Assembly: GCF_032854445.1 (NCBI RefSeq)
Contig: NC_088300.1
Span: forward strand, 72,266,984-72,330,983
Source of the DNA: Liolophura sinensis
Taxonomy: Eukaryota; Mollusca; Polyplacophora; Chitonida; Chitonidae
Reading direction: 5' to 3'
DNA length: 64,000 nt
A program made the position numbers and the translations under genes. Position 1 is the first letter of the stretch; the number at the start of each line of letters is the position of its first letter. Below the pieces are notes generated by a model. It was given only the letters and a program-made list of their open reading frames with translations. It ran no database searches and was not told where the DNA came from. Positions 38,601 to 47,317 of the stretch are shown here, in pieces.

Positions 38601-41360
38601 ATAAGTTAATAAGTACAAGTTTTTCTGGAGGGGAGCATCAGGTTTTTTTTTTTTCTTTTGTTGTGTGTGTAGGAAATGGCTCACATGAAACGTATCAATG
38701 CTACAAAGGAGGAGGAGTTACTGAGGAGGCACACAGAGGAGAAGCGACGCCTGCCCAAGATCCTAAAGGCCGAGGCCAAGACAAGACATCAGATGTTCAA
38801 ACAGAGTCTACGGCTTAGCACTTTAGGTTCGCCTGATGAAGACAAGAATAAAATTAAACAGGTGAGGTATCGGAGATGTCTCTAGAAACTCTGTGTGGAC
38901 AAACTTCTTTTTGTTGTGTATAAGATGAATGCAAATGTATATACCAAACACAAATGATGTTGGATCAACATGTTGATCTTACTCAAGGTGTTTGGAGGAC
39001 TTGTACAAAACAAGAAGAAGAAACAGGTATATGTACATGTATTAACAGACTGAAACACAGCCAAATAAATGACCTCTATAGGTGAATTGCTCTGTCATGA
39101 TTTATTACCGACCGTGCCATATTACATATTTATCCACGAACAAAATGCCAAATTTTTGAGGAAAGCAAAATCTTGCCACTGCGTTTTTAGCTATTCTGCT
39201 TCAGTTAAAACATAAATATGGTGTTTGCTTGTTTTGTTCTAATATAAAGTTGTACTGGATATGACCTGATTTTAGCTTTTTTGAAGTATTACATCTTGCT
39301 TGATTCTGATGGAGTCATCCACTTTGTAGGCAACTTAAAGAGTTTTTTGCTTCAAAATCAGAGCAACATAAGTATTATCATTTTAAAGCCTCAATGTACT
39401 TCTGAAAGTGCATTTTGACAGGTCTAACTTCAAGTGAATACATTATATATGTGTAGTAAAACTTGTGACAATCAGAACTTCACATTTCCTTAGTGTTTAG
39501 GACAATAGAGCCTTGATGTTGAGAAAATTTTGGGTTTTCAGTTTGAGGACAATGAAAAGAAGCGTATGAAGGCAGAGCAGCTGCGGCAGGACATGAAACA
39601 CAAACGCCAGCTGGAGGAGCTGCAGTTGAAGAACAACACCAGTGTTAAGGAGCTAGAACAACTTCAGGTGAGGCAGCATTTTTTTTTCTCTAGTTTTTAC
39701 AGTGCAGTCTGAAAAATTCTTTTATGTTTGCGAATGGAATACCAACTTTTCAGGGAAGGATATTGGAGTACATCAAAACCTTTTGGACTGATGTGTCACC
39801 TTTGACATTCATATCTAGGTTAAAAAACATCCTTCAGCTTTGGATGTGTGTGATGTGATCATTCAGTGGGGATATTTTTGTATGTGTAACATGATCCACC
39901 AGTGGGGATAGTTTTGTATGTGTAACATGATCCACCAGTGGGGATAGTTTTGTATGTGTAACATGATCCACCAGTGGGGATAGTTTTGTATGTGTAACAT
40001 GATCCTTCAGAGGGGATATTTTTGTATGTGTGACATCCATCAGTGGGGATATTTTTGTATGTGTAACATGATCCACCAGTGGGGATAGTTTTGTATGTGT
40101 AACTTGATCCTTCAGTGGGATATTTTTGCATGTAAGACATGATCCTAAAGTGGGATATTTTTGTATGTAAGACATGATCCTAAAGTGGGATATTTTTGTA
40201 TGTGAGACATGATACTAAAGTGGGATATTTTTGTATGTTAGACATGATCCTAAAGTGGGATATTTTTGTATGTTAGACATGATCCTTGAGTTTGGATTTG
40301 TGTGACAGGATTCATTAGTGTAGACATTTGCAGCATGCTGTTTCCTTTTGGACATGTAACGGAATCCCTCAGTGTGAATATGTGTGACATGCTAGTACAT
40401 ATACTAGTTTCGATATGTGTGATGTGATCCTTCACTTTGGCTATATGTATAACAGGCTGAAAAGAGGAAGATGTTGATGGAGCAGGAGACTCAGAAGATC
40501 AGGGAGCTAGATGAACAGTATCAGAGTGAGCTGCAGGACTGGAAAGCTCAACTCCAGCCCAGGAAACAGGTCAGACAGAACCATCATTAATTTTCAGGGA
40601 CTCAAGTCAAATGATGAAACCTCATCATATTGCTTAGTTCTTAGTACCTGAAATTGGAATTTGTATACATTTGCCTTAATGTAATATCGATAAAGTGGTA
40701 AAAGTTTTAATTTCTAAGGACCAAAAATGGGGTCAAAATTTGTATATTTTCACGTTTGGCCACCCATAAGCCTAAAGTATGAGTGAAATAATCTGGAGTA
40801 CGATATGGATGTTACACAATTCTCAAATAAATCAGTAAAATGCTATAGAATGTATCCAAGACAACAAGTGTTTCGCAAAAGGTGGTCGGATAAAATCCAG
40901 TGCTGCATCCATCAGTTAGGAATATATGTTGGGAAGTCTGTCGACCTGACAACTATATTCTCAATCCTGACTCACTGAGCATTATAGTAATAAAATAATG
41001 TCCAATATGACATGGAAACCTTCAAAGGTGCATTTTGTGCTTGGGTTCAGAAATGCTCCTGTTTTTGTTTTTACATAGCCATGAGTAATTAAATTTGGTC
41101 GATTCTGGTTAGGAAAGTAAGCACTGTTCTAAGGTTAGAAGGTGTTTGATGTAAGCACGGTCTGTCTACATGTATGCTAACATGTCTTCTGTTTTTCTTA
41201 TGCACAGAAATTAGAGGATGAGTTTGCCAGACAAAAGGAGGAACAGGAACGGTTTTACGGTCATTTCCCCGGAAATGGTGAAAAGGGACAGGTTTCAAAC
41301 AGAACACCAACAAATACCCGAAAAGACTCTGCCCACTCACGCCACTCTACCGTGATTTAA
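26253..41360 (+). CDS. SLK/STK10: SLK/STK10-like kinase, C-terminal ten exons
   Basis: Spliced exons: 26253-26611, 33358-33481, 34801-34929, 35382-35525, 35684-35813, 36508-36632, 38673-38861, 39542-39667, 40456-40569, 41208-41360; about 530 codons, all GT-AG and phase-compatible. From the second exon the product matches the coiled-coil C-terminal region (PKK domain) of animal STE20-like kinases SLK and LOK/STK10. Diagnostic strings are LRELKMLQK, REAAIWELEKQ, RLPKILKAEAKTR, DEDKNKIKQ and LEDEFARQKEEQERFYG. Family knowledge: these kinases dimerise through this region, sit at the plasma membrane and phosphorylate ezrin/radixin/moesin. The kinase domain is not in the window and should lie upstream. 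The conserved T-R-K-F linker that normally precedes this region was not found. The C-terminus ...H-S-T-V-I fits a class I PDZ ligand. Whether it is orthologous to SLK or STK10 cannot be decided; invertebrates usually have one gene. Confidence 0.9.
32263..32556. repeat. Minisatellite, 29-bp unit, about 10 copies
   Basis: Units of the form ACCTACAACATCA + NNATATCCATATTTAT recur every 29 bp inside the 6.7-kb intron before 33,358. The units are AT-rich and close to one another, suggesting recent expansion. Apart from this array, the rest of the intron (26,612-33,357) shows nothing I can name. Confidence 0.93.
33358..33481 (+). CDS. SLK/STK10: SLK-like gene, PKK exon 1
   Basis: Acceptor TTGACAG, donor GCG|GTAAGT. 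It encodes R/KQDLRELKMLQK...KKFEQEMA, the start of the conserved coiled coil. Its last 24 nt or so and its donor are the founder unit of the 32-bp array that follows immediately. Confidence 0.93.
33458..33840. repeat. 32-bp array copied from exon end plus splice donor
   Basis: CAGGAAATG occurs at 33,470 (inside the exon) and then at 33,502, 33,534, 33,566 and onward every 32 bp to about 33,821, twelve units in all. Each unit repeats the exon's last codons (AAGTTTGARCAGGAAATGGCG) and most keep the donor GTAAGT. The array therefore begins in coding sequence and runs into the intron. Reading through the natural donor reaches a TAA within 12 codons. Confidence 0.95.
34256..34625 (+). mobile_element. 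tRNA-derived SINE-like element
   Basis: GGCCCCGATAGCACAGTTGG at 34,259 resembles a tRNA-like A box, with a degenerate B box (AGATCCAGGGTCAATCC) about 45 bp on. The body contains two copies of a CTTCCTC(G/A)CTTGGCGTTCAGCAT block and a TCAGTATAATGGCTTGGGTGGGGT block. Similar G(G)GTGGGGTGTC blocks recur near 45,730 and 48,720-49,040. It lies in an SLK intron just before the exon at 34,801. Confidence 0.6.
34801..34929 (+). CDS. SLK/STK10: SLK-like gene, PKK exon 2
   Basis: Pyrimidine-rich acceptor ending TGGTCTCTAG, donor CAG|GTAAGG, 43 codons, phase 0 on both sides. It encodes VLIKTYESDMETLTR...ARRIKADQ, continuing the coiled coil. Confidence 0.93.
35382..35525 (+). CDS. SLK/STK10: SLK-like gene, PKK exon 3
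   Basis: Acceptor CATGTGATAG, donor AAG|GTAGAG, 48 codons. It encodes ERELRMFKESQKQE...LPKDHRKEMFRKKKEE, aligning with the family's K/R-rich helical segment containing P-K-x-x-R/H-K-E. Confidence 0.93.
35684..35813 (+). CDS. SLK/STK10: SLK-like gene, PKK exon 4
   Basis: Acceptor TCTTTCCAG, donor GGA|GTGAGT, phase 0 to phase 1. It encodes ERVFLESQKDMMDRHMKQL...QQKQQLLR, continuing the helical register. Confidence 0.93.
36508..36632 (+). CDS. SLK/STK10: SLK-like gene, REAAIWELE exon
   Basis: Acceptor GTTACCAG, donor AAG|GTGAGC. It completes the split serine codon and encodes the most conserved block of the region, REAAIWELEKQQLHEKHQQ, followed by a RHQMLNRHQK end typical of SLK/LOK. Confidence 0.95.
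37305..37400 (+). mobile_element. SINE 3' tail fragment
   Basis: CCCACCACAATGGTGGCAGCC then GTGAAATGTTCTTGAGAATGGCATAAAA and CTAATCAAAATAAACA match block by block the copies at 51,985 and 52,640. A further short piece (GTGAAATATTCTTGA) lies at about 37,517. Confidence 0.65.
38548..38615 (+). repeat. Interspersed repeat shared with 60,172-60,245
   Basis: GTGGAGAAGACCAATG...TTGTCATTAGTTATAAGAAAAATAA matches GTGGAGAAGACCAGTG...TGGTCATTTGTTACAAGAAAAATAA near 60,180 in the other gene. It is an unidentified dispersed element present in introns of both genes. Confidence 0.6.
38673..38861 (+). CDS. SLK/STK10: SLK-like gene, RLPKI exon
   Basis: Acceptor after a T/GT-rich tract ending GTGTAG, donor CAG|GTGAGG, 63 codons. 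It encodes EMAHMKRINATKEEEL..., the RRLPKILKAEAKTR motif and the D-E-D-K-x-K-I-K-Q end, all family hallmarks. Confidence 0.95.
39542..39667 (+). CDS. SLK/STK10: SLK-like gene, coiled-coil exon
   Basis: Acceptor GGGTTTTCAG, donor CAG|GTGAGG, 42 codons. It encodes FEDNEKKRMKAEQLRQ...VKELEQLQ, matching the F-x-x-x-E-x-K-R segment that follows KIKQ in the family. Confidence 0.94.
39860..40295. repeat. Minisatellite, about 36-bp unit, about 12 copies
   Basis: Units of the type CAGTGGGGATAGTTTTGTATG + TGTAACATGATCCAC recur every 36 bp. The later units are diverged and shorter (CTAAAGTGGGATATTTTTG). The array sits in the SLK intron and ends about 160 bp before the exon at 40,456. It reads as an open frame on the minus strand only because 36 is a multiple of 3. 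Confidence 0.92.
40456..40569 (+). CDS. SLK/STK10: SLK-like gene, ETQKI exon
   Basis: Acceptor ATAACAG, donor CAG|GTCAGA, 38 codons. It encodes AEKRKMLMEQETQKIRELDEQ and ends in L-x-P-R-K-Q as in SLK/LOK (E-T-Q-K-x-x-E-L-D-E, R-P-R-K). Confidence 0.94.
40748..40845 (+). mobile_element. SINE 3' tail fragment
   Basis: GGCCACCCATAAGCC...GAGTGAAATAATCTGGAGTACG followed by CAATTCTCAAATAAATCAGTAAA. This is a decayed copy of the tail seen at 51,985-52,100. Confidence 0.5.
41208..41360 (+). CDS. SLK/STK10: SLK-like gene, terminal coding exon
   Basis: Acceptor TTATGCACAG; stop TAA at 41,358. It encodes KLEDEFARQKEEQERFYG (family-conserved) plus a lineage-specific basic Ser/Thr-rich tail ending H-S-T-V-I, a class I PDZ-ligand-like terminus. 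Confidence 0.94.
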   Translation, partial: KLEDEFARQKEEQERFYGHFPGNGEKGQVSNRTPTNTRKDSAHSRHSTVI

Positions 41361-43960
41361 CTCGGCAGGATGAGTGTAGAGAACCTTTTGACCTACTTGT
41401 GATGTACATGGTCTTTTATATGTATATATAGAGGACTGTTTTTTTTTTGCCCCATGCTGCACAGTGAGATCTGCAGAGGTTGCACTGCTGCAGAGAGTTT
41501 TGTGGGCCTGCTGTGGAGCATGGTACAACCTTTACACTGGCATAACCCTGACTGATATATAATTTCCCTTGGATGATAAGCTGTTCCACCTTTACCATTT
41601 GCTGGTGTTCAGGAACACCATGTGGAGAATTTTGTTCAAGAATAAGTGGTGATTTTTTGTTTTGTGTGGAAAATCTGATGTCATGAATGGGACATTTTAG
41701 AATTTTGAAAAAAAAGAAAGGAAATCAACAGCAGACTCATGTTATTGCACTGAATCCAGATTAATCTGACCCAAGTGCTCTGGTGAGCAAGATCTGCTGA
41801 TTTGATCTCGGCATTGAAATCTTTGTGTACATCTTCCTTTACATTTCTTTCTCTCTTCTTTTGTATATTATTATGTACGACTACAATGCAATGTTAATTT
41901 GCGTGAACACAGTTTATGGTGTTTATCTACAGAGTTGAAAAGAGTTTTTTTGTGTACAGCACAGTGTGCATAACTGTTACATGCAGATATACTGTTACAG
42001 ATTTGATTAGCATAAACAATGGTGCTTGGTGTCCAGCTGATAATTTTTTAATTTTTTTTCTTTGATTTGCAAAGACAACTAAAACAAAAAGTAAAAAAAA
42101 AAAAAAGAAAAAAAAAAAGGCAGATGAATTTTACCAAATTTTCCTCTTTATCCAAAAATTTCTACCTCTACTCTGCTATGGGTAATTTATTTATTTACTG
42201 ATCAGTTAACTCCGCTTCAAGTGTTCCAATTTAATGTTTGTTAATGTTTGTTGATTTGTTTTGTGTTCTTTGTTTTGCTGATGGCAAATCTCTTGCACTC
42301 TTTTAGGCTTTAACCCTAAATGATCTTTGCCTTGCACTTTTAGTGCCAAGCTGTCTCTTAATGGCTTGTGGTTTGCGGCTGGTTCATTTAAAATAACTCT
42401 GTTGTCACACTTTTTTTGCTACAAAACACACTGCATGCTATGTGAGTTCGACTCACTACTTTTGCATGTGTTTATTTAGACCTGCAGCCAACAGCCATCA
42501 AGCTCAGTTCCCTCCTTCCTTTGACTATGGCAACCTTGCATTCTGTAACTCAATGCCTAAAGGTGTTGGCATGTACAGGTATTGTACTATATTATGCAGA
42601 TATCACTTTTGATATCAGTATTTGTTAGGCAATAGGCTGAAATATTTTCAAATTATCCTTAATTTTGAGTGCTTTAAAGAAAGCCATCTTCAACATGACT
42701 TAAATGAGATAAATCTGTCTTCTTAAAACTGTTCCTACATGTACATGTATTTGAGTTGATGCTGGTTTTGTTTCTCGTATTATTATTTGTAGGGATGCAT
42801 TTTCCATTCTGAATGCGAAAACATTGTTTTGCACCTGAAGGAAGATGCTAGATGAAATATGTTACACATGTATGTGCATCGTATTTCATGTGCTAGTATT
42901 AAGTTGTTAGAGGTCCTGAAGCAATGATAAGCTCTTCAGCTGCAATATTATTGGAAATGGTTTATTCACTGGAATTCACTGGTTATAGAAATACACACTT
43001 AACACATTAGACAATCTTTAATATTCAACATAATCACTGTAGAATTTGACCATATTTACATGTACAAAGATGACGACTTCTCACATTACCTTCGGTAATA
43101 GCTTTGTGTACATTTTGCCAATTCTTCATTACTATTCAGATCTCAGTTTTTCTTATGCTTGGATGCATCCTGTGATCTTGGTTACTCTGCAGTTTGGTCA
43201 TATATCATATTTTAGCAAAGTCACAGGACAGGATTACCAGTACTTTCAAGGTTTACAGGTTGCTGTGTTTTTCTGCAGGACACATAAACTCTTACTTTAG
43301 ACCCATGTTGAATACTTCAACCAATATTCCCATTTAATGTCACAAACTCTTTATCACAGCAGATTTGAACCGAGAAATTCCAGGTGAACATGTAAATAAA
43401 CTTGTGAAGTCAAGTAAAACAAGACGTATGGATGTATTTTTTTGTTAGTATGCATCCTTCACTGGCCAAGATTTGTTTCACTTGTATAGTACTGGGTTGT
43501 GCTGCATTTGCTTACAGGGAAGTCTGTTGTATTAAGGTCTGATATTATCTGACTTTTGAGTTACATGTATATCAAACTTAAGTTAAGAATATCAAATTAT
43601 ATAGCAAAATGAATTTTGATATCATACTGAATTTGTTCAAGAATGTTTCGGGGGTGGGGGGGGGGGGGAGCGTGAAAAGAAATAACATAACAAAAAAAAA
43701 AGCCTTTCGAGTTGATGACTGGAACTGTGAGTTCGCATGGCTGCAAGAGAACATATATATTTATACATATATCATCAAGCGATCTTGCCGTGTAGGTTGT
43801 GCTAATATTGCTTTCTGTGAATAATATAAATATAAAAAAATGTAAACACTGAAAGCCTAATGAATTCACTAATATGGAAATATTTTGTTCAGCTTAATAT
43901 ATGTTCTGTATGATTTGTATATGTGCGATGTTTAATAAAGCTGAGGTTTTTCAGTAGAAC
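41361..43960 (+). other. SLK/STK10: 3' UTR of the SLK-like gene
   Basis: There is no conserved coding frame from the stop codon to the poly(A) signal. The stretch includes an A-rich tract at 42,092-42,118, an AU-rich ATTTATTTATTTA block at about 42,186, a Pumilio-type TGTAAATA at 43,391 and a G-run at 43,651-43,668. Length about 2.6 kb; the end is inferred from the signal below. An ORF-like stretch at 43,609-43,824 has no support. Confidence 0.65.
43934..43939 (+). terminator. Poly(A) signal AATAAA, SLK-like gene
   Basis: Canonical AATAAA followed within 20 bp by a GAGGTTTTTC T-rich stretch. It is the first strong signal followed by a T-rich element after the stop. A second AATAAA lies at about 44,012. 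Confidence 0.6.
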
Positions 43961-44313
43961 TGATCAACATGCCACCTCAGTTGCCTAACTATTTACAGGC
44001 TGTTTTAGGTCAATAAACGGATAAGCTTTCATACAATACATGCTTTGCCCTTCTTATTTTTTTTCTCTGTTCAAAAGAAGGTTATGTCAATATACATACC
44101 AAAGATTTCATGGTAGTAGCACTGTGGCTGATTGATGTCGATACCTGAATTTGCTAGGTGGGGTCAATGGACCAGTTAAGCAACTTACCTGTAAATTGCT
44201 AGGACACTGGGTTCAAACCCTGCCTTGGACATGGGATTTGTACATTTCCCTGCTCTCGTGCAAAAGTCGTGGTGAACTGAAGCTAATATTGTTGACATGA
44301 CAGCATGGTTCAG

Positions 44314-44634
44314 TTAATCACGGAGAGCAGCAATTCCTATATATATATGTGCCCAAAATGGTTGTTTGTAGGGAATGAAAAATATCCCATCGGAATGTGG
44401 CTTATTGGTAAGATGCATGAATCGAAACCACTGTATGAGGTGCAGGGTAAATCCATTTTTGAATAAGGAATTTCTTGATATCCCTATTCTCATTGAGCCT
44501 TGATGACAATAAGCGGATGATGGTCTGTACCATTTAACATTCAAGGAGATCACTTCTCCATTATTCCAGCCATTTGCAATACAAGTAAAGTTCGTCAGTA
44601 ACTGGCCAAATGTCAGTGGTTTACCGTTGGCGTA
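44314..44634 (-). CDS. Possible Ig-like open stretch, minus strand
   Basis: A 106-codon frame reads, near its start, L-T-F-G-Q-L-L-T-N-F-T-C-I-A-x-G..., then V-K-W-Y-R about 17 residues after the cysteine. That is the B-strand cysteine and C-strand tryptophan pattern of Ig-type domains. The remainder has no clear second cysteine motif. It may be an exon remnant. It is paired on the same strand with another long open stretch at 45,139-45,495 that contains several Cys and Trp residues but no recognisable fold pattern. Confidence 0.2.
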   Translation of the reverse strand, partial: YANGKPLTFGQLLTNFTCIANGWNNGEVISLNVKWYRPSSAYCHQGSMRIGISRNSLFKNGFTLHLIQWFRFMHLTNKPHSDGIFFIPYKQPFWAHIYIGIAALRD

Positions 44635-45634
44635 TCAATAACTTTCAATAAATAAGCTGTTCAATAAATATATATCACTGCACCCCAAAATCAAATGTCA
44701 CTGAAGTACTGGTATATTTGCATCAGGAATGTTTGGGGGACTTCTCTTTCACACCAGTTTTGAACACCTAGCGTGTCCCCACGATGATAAAAAAAATACC
44801 GTTTTAATGCACGACCATTATACATAATACGAAGGTTTTGAATGAGTCCTGCAGCATTAGGAGATACATTCTCTCAAGTATATACGCTAATCTCTACAAA
44901 GCCTTTATCAGGAGCAGTCGGGCATAGGTGGCTAAGATACTTAAGGTTTTTGATAGCTAAGTCACAAGAGAAGTGAATTCATGATCATTTTCTGACAGGA
45001 AATTTTTCTATATTTAGAAGCACTTCGCTTTCTATTGCTGTAGGACCGTGCAAGGCGCGGATTCAAGTTCCCTTGGCCAAAGAATATTGAGCATACCTTA
45101 CTGTCACTGTTGGTGGATCTTTGGTCACAGTAAGCAGTTCACCACGCTCGTTCAACTGTTTGTGCACCCTGTGTTTGTTTAAGACCATTTATCTTCCAAT
45201 ACTGGCATATGTGCATATCTATATGTTCAATGGGAAGATTGTTAGTAAACTTGCCCGGTCCGGCACTCCACCCACCGAATAGCATGACACCATCATATGG
45301 TTGTAATGAAAGAATCCAATTACTAAATGAATACTCATAAATAAATTTCCATTGAGTCATGCAAACAGCACAAACACTGAATTTGGCCATCACCTCAGTT
45401 CTGTTGTATGTACATTCAACATTATACTTGGGTGAGGAGCATTGTTGCAAGATGATATAATAATGTGAACAGTGTATACAAAGAAACAAGGACAAGAGTT
45501 AAATGAGTGATGACACAAAGGACAAAAAATGATCTCTTACTGTATGCATGGAGTCTGTATATGCCCTAAGAGTGCATGGCGTCATACTAACATATAACAT
45601 GGTGCTAAACATCATTAAAGGTACTGTCAACTAC

Positions 45635-45910
45635 TACATCAGCATTGAAGTTGGGAGACCTGGAATCAAACCCAGATCGGGTCATACCAAAGAGTTTTAA
45701 AATTGGTACTTGCCGCTGCATCCCTCAGCGCTCACCACTGATAGGTTAGGGTGTCATGTCTGGCGTCTTGGGCAGTGGGACAGCGCTTTAATTGGCAGCA
45801 TGACTTCGCCGCTGCATCCCTTGGTGCTCACCACTGATAGGTTAGGGTGTCATGTCTGGCGTCTTGGGCAGTGGGAACAGTGCTTTAATTGGCATCATGA
45901 CTTCGCCCCT
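45635..45910 (+). mobile_element. SINE-like element with 96-bp duplicated body
   Basis: B-box-like GGAATCAAACCCAGATCGGG at 45,661 is followed by a body starting GCCGCTGCATCCC at 45,712 that repeats at 45,808 (96-bp offset). The duplicated part contains CTCACCACTGATAGGTTAGG and GTGTCATGTCTGGCGTC. It ends close to an A-run (45,920-45,941), consistent with a retroposed element. Confidence 0.6.
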
Positions 45911-46739
45911 TCGCTCTTCAAAAAAAAAAAAAAAAAAAAAAATGTAAAAATCTTATTCCACCCAACACGCTGTTTACAGGGCATTCCGTTCTTAAATAGA
46001 ATGTTGGGTATGATAAAATTGTCCCAGCCCATCGCCTTTCCCGAAGTTGGAAAAAAAATTCCAAACATGGCAGACATTGATTTGAGTTGTCCGATTCGAA
46101 AGTTTAAACGGCTGGATTACTCTTGAAAGATGGTTTACCAATGCTGGCTTTGACATATCACATTTCGCGTGTTTTAGACAATCGGTGGATAGCGAAAATA
46201 AGGTAGGGTTCGAGCCCGTTTTTTTTTTTAGTGAAGTTGGCGTGGAATGACCGAAGCTGGGCGTTACGTTACTGCAGGAATGTCCAGCTTAGCTATGGGC
46301 TAACACAGAAAATAACTCCTCGTCGCCATGTGCCTTAAATGTTAAGTACGACATATAACCCCAGTGTACATGTATGCGTACATAAGCAAATACTTCATCA
46401 TCAGTAAATTAAGCTTAGATGTAGACCTATCTTGCGGTGGTGCCGATATTTCTAGCTCAAAGCTTTTTCCAAACATAAGGCACTGTGTACGACATATCGC
46501 CAAAATAGCTTTGGGAAATAAGGCCGTGTTGTTGTTGAGTTCAGTTAATGCATTTATTTAATAATCTCTGAGCGTAACACTTTGGGAGCACAACATTTGC
46601 TAATGTTGAGTCATGCACCCAGCAAATGTAAACCATGCAGCGCTGCAAATGGCAGAGTAACATAACGAAATATATGGATAACTTCTAAATGCCTCTCAAA
46701 GATGAAATCAGGCAGAGGTTATTATTTTACGGATATTCC

Positions 46740-46883
46740 CGGAAATGCACGGGACGGGGAGTAGGTCAAGGCCGCCGCGGGATCACATGCTGCTCCCACG
46801 AGTTGTTGTGTTGTAACTCAGGCCGGCTTGATCAAGTGTAGCAGAAGATTCACTGGGTGATTGTGTGATTGCTAGAGGTGAGG
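46740..46883 (+). promoter_or_regulatory. Putative CNDP2 promoter/5' UTR
   Basis: A short GC- and CpG-richer block (GGCCGCCGCGGG at about 46,768, GGCCGGC at 46,821) in otherwise AT-rich DNA, immediately upstream of the start codon at 46,884. No TATA box at a convincing distance. The transcription start is not determined. Confidence 0.5.
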
Positions 46884-46915
46884 ATGGCGTCGGATAAACT
46901 GAAAACGCTGTTCAG
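46884..46915 (+). CDS. CNDP2: CNDP2 exon 1 (start)
   Basis: ATG in good context (GAGGATGG); encodes [10 protein letters not shown]; donor CAG|GTAATG, phase 2. The short first coding exon matches the family N-terminus (..L-x-x-L-F). Confidence 0.88.
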
Positions 46916-47254
46916 GTAATGACAGGCATATATCACATGTTGATCTAATTAGTGCAGCTATATCACCTGCTGGAGCTGTGAGTGCTATGTAAGGCAGTGG
47001 CAAAGTTGTCATACACGTACCGCTAGATGTATACGGATCAGGCCAAAACGCCCTCCAACAAGAACGCCCTCTACTTAAACACCCGGTACCTAAACGTCAG
47101 TGGTCCACAACAGATCGCCGTGGCCGTGTTCATTTCTCAATACAACAACAATCATATTTACATGCAATCAGTTTACAAACTTTAAAGTCCAGAAATAATT
47201 TTAAAATGTGCATTTTACAGTGGCAACATTTAACAACTTTTATAGGTTATATAC

Positions 47255-47317
<63 letters not shown>

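Larger units (their letters stand above)
43961..46740. other. Intergenic spacer between the two genes
   Basis: No confident gene. It contains tRNA-like/SINE-like pieces (B-box-like GGGTTCAAACCCTGCC at about 44,210; GGATTCAAGTTCCC at 45,058), an A-run at 45,920-45,941 and two weak minus-strand open frames listed separately. Confidence 0.5.

Noticed and set aside
26253-41360. A separate coiled-coil gene such as myosin tail or kinesin
   Set aside because: REAAIWELE, RLPKILKAEAKTR and LEDEFARQ-type strings are specific to the SLK/LOK C-terminal region, not generic coiled coil.
45710-46126. 138-codon plus-strand frame
   Set aside because: Spans a duplicated SINE body and an A-run; no homology pattern beyond the repeat.
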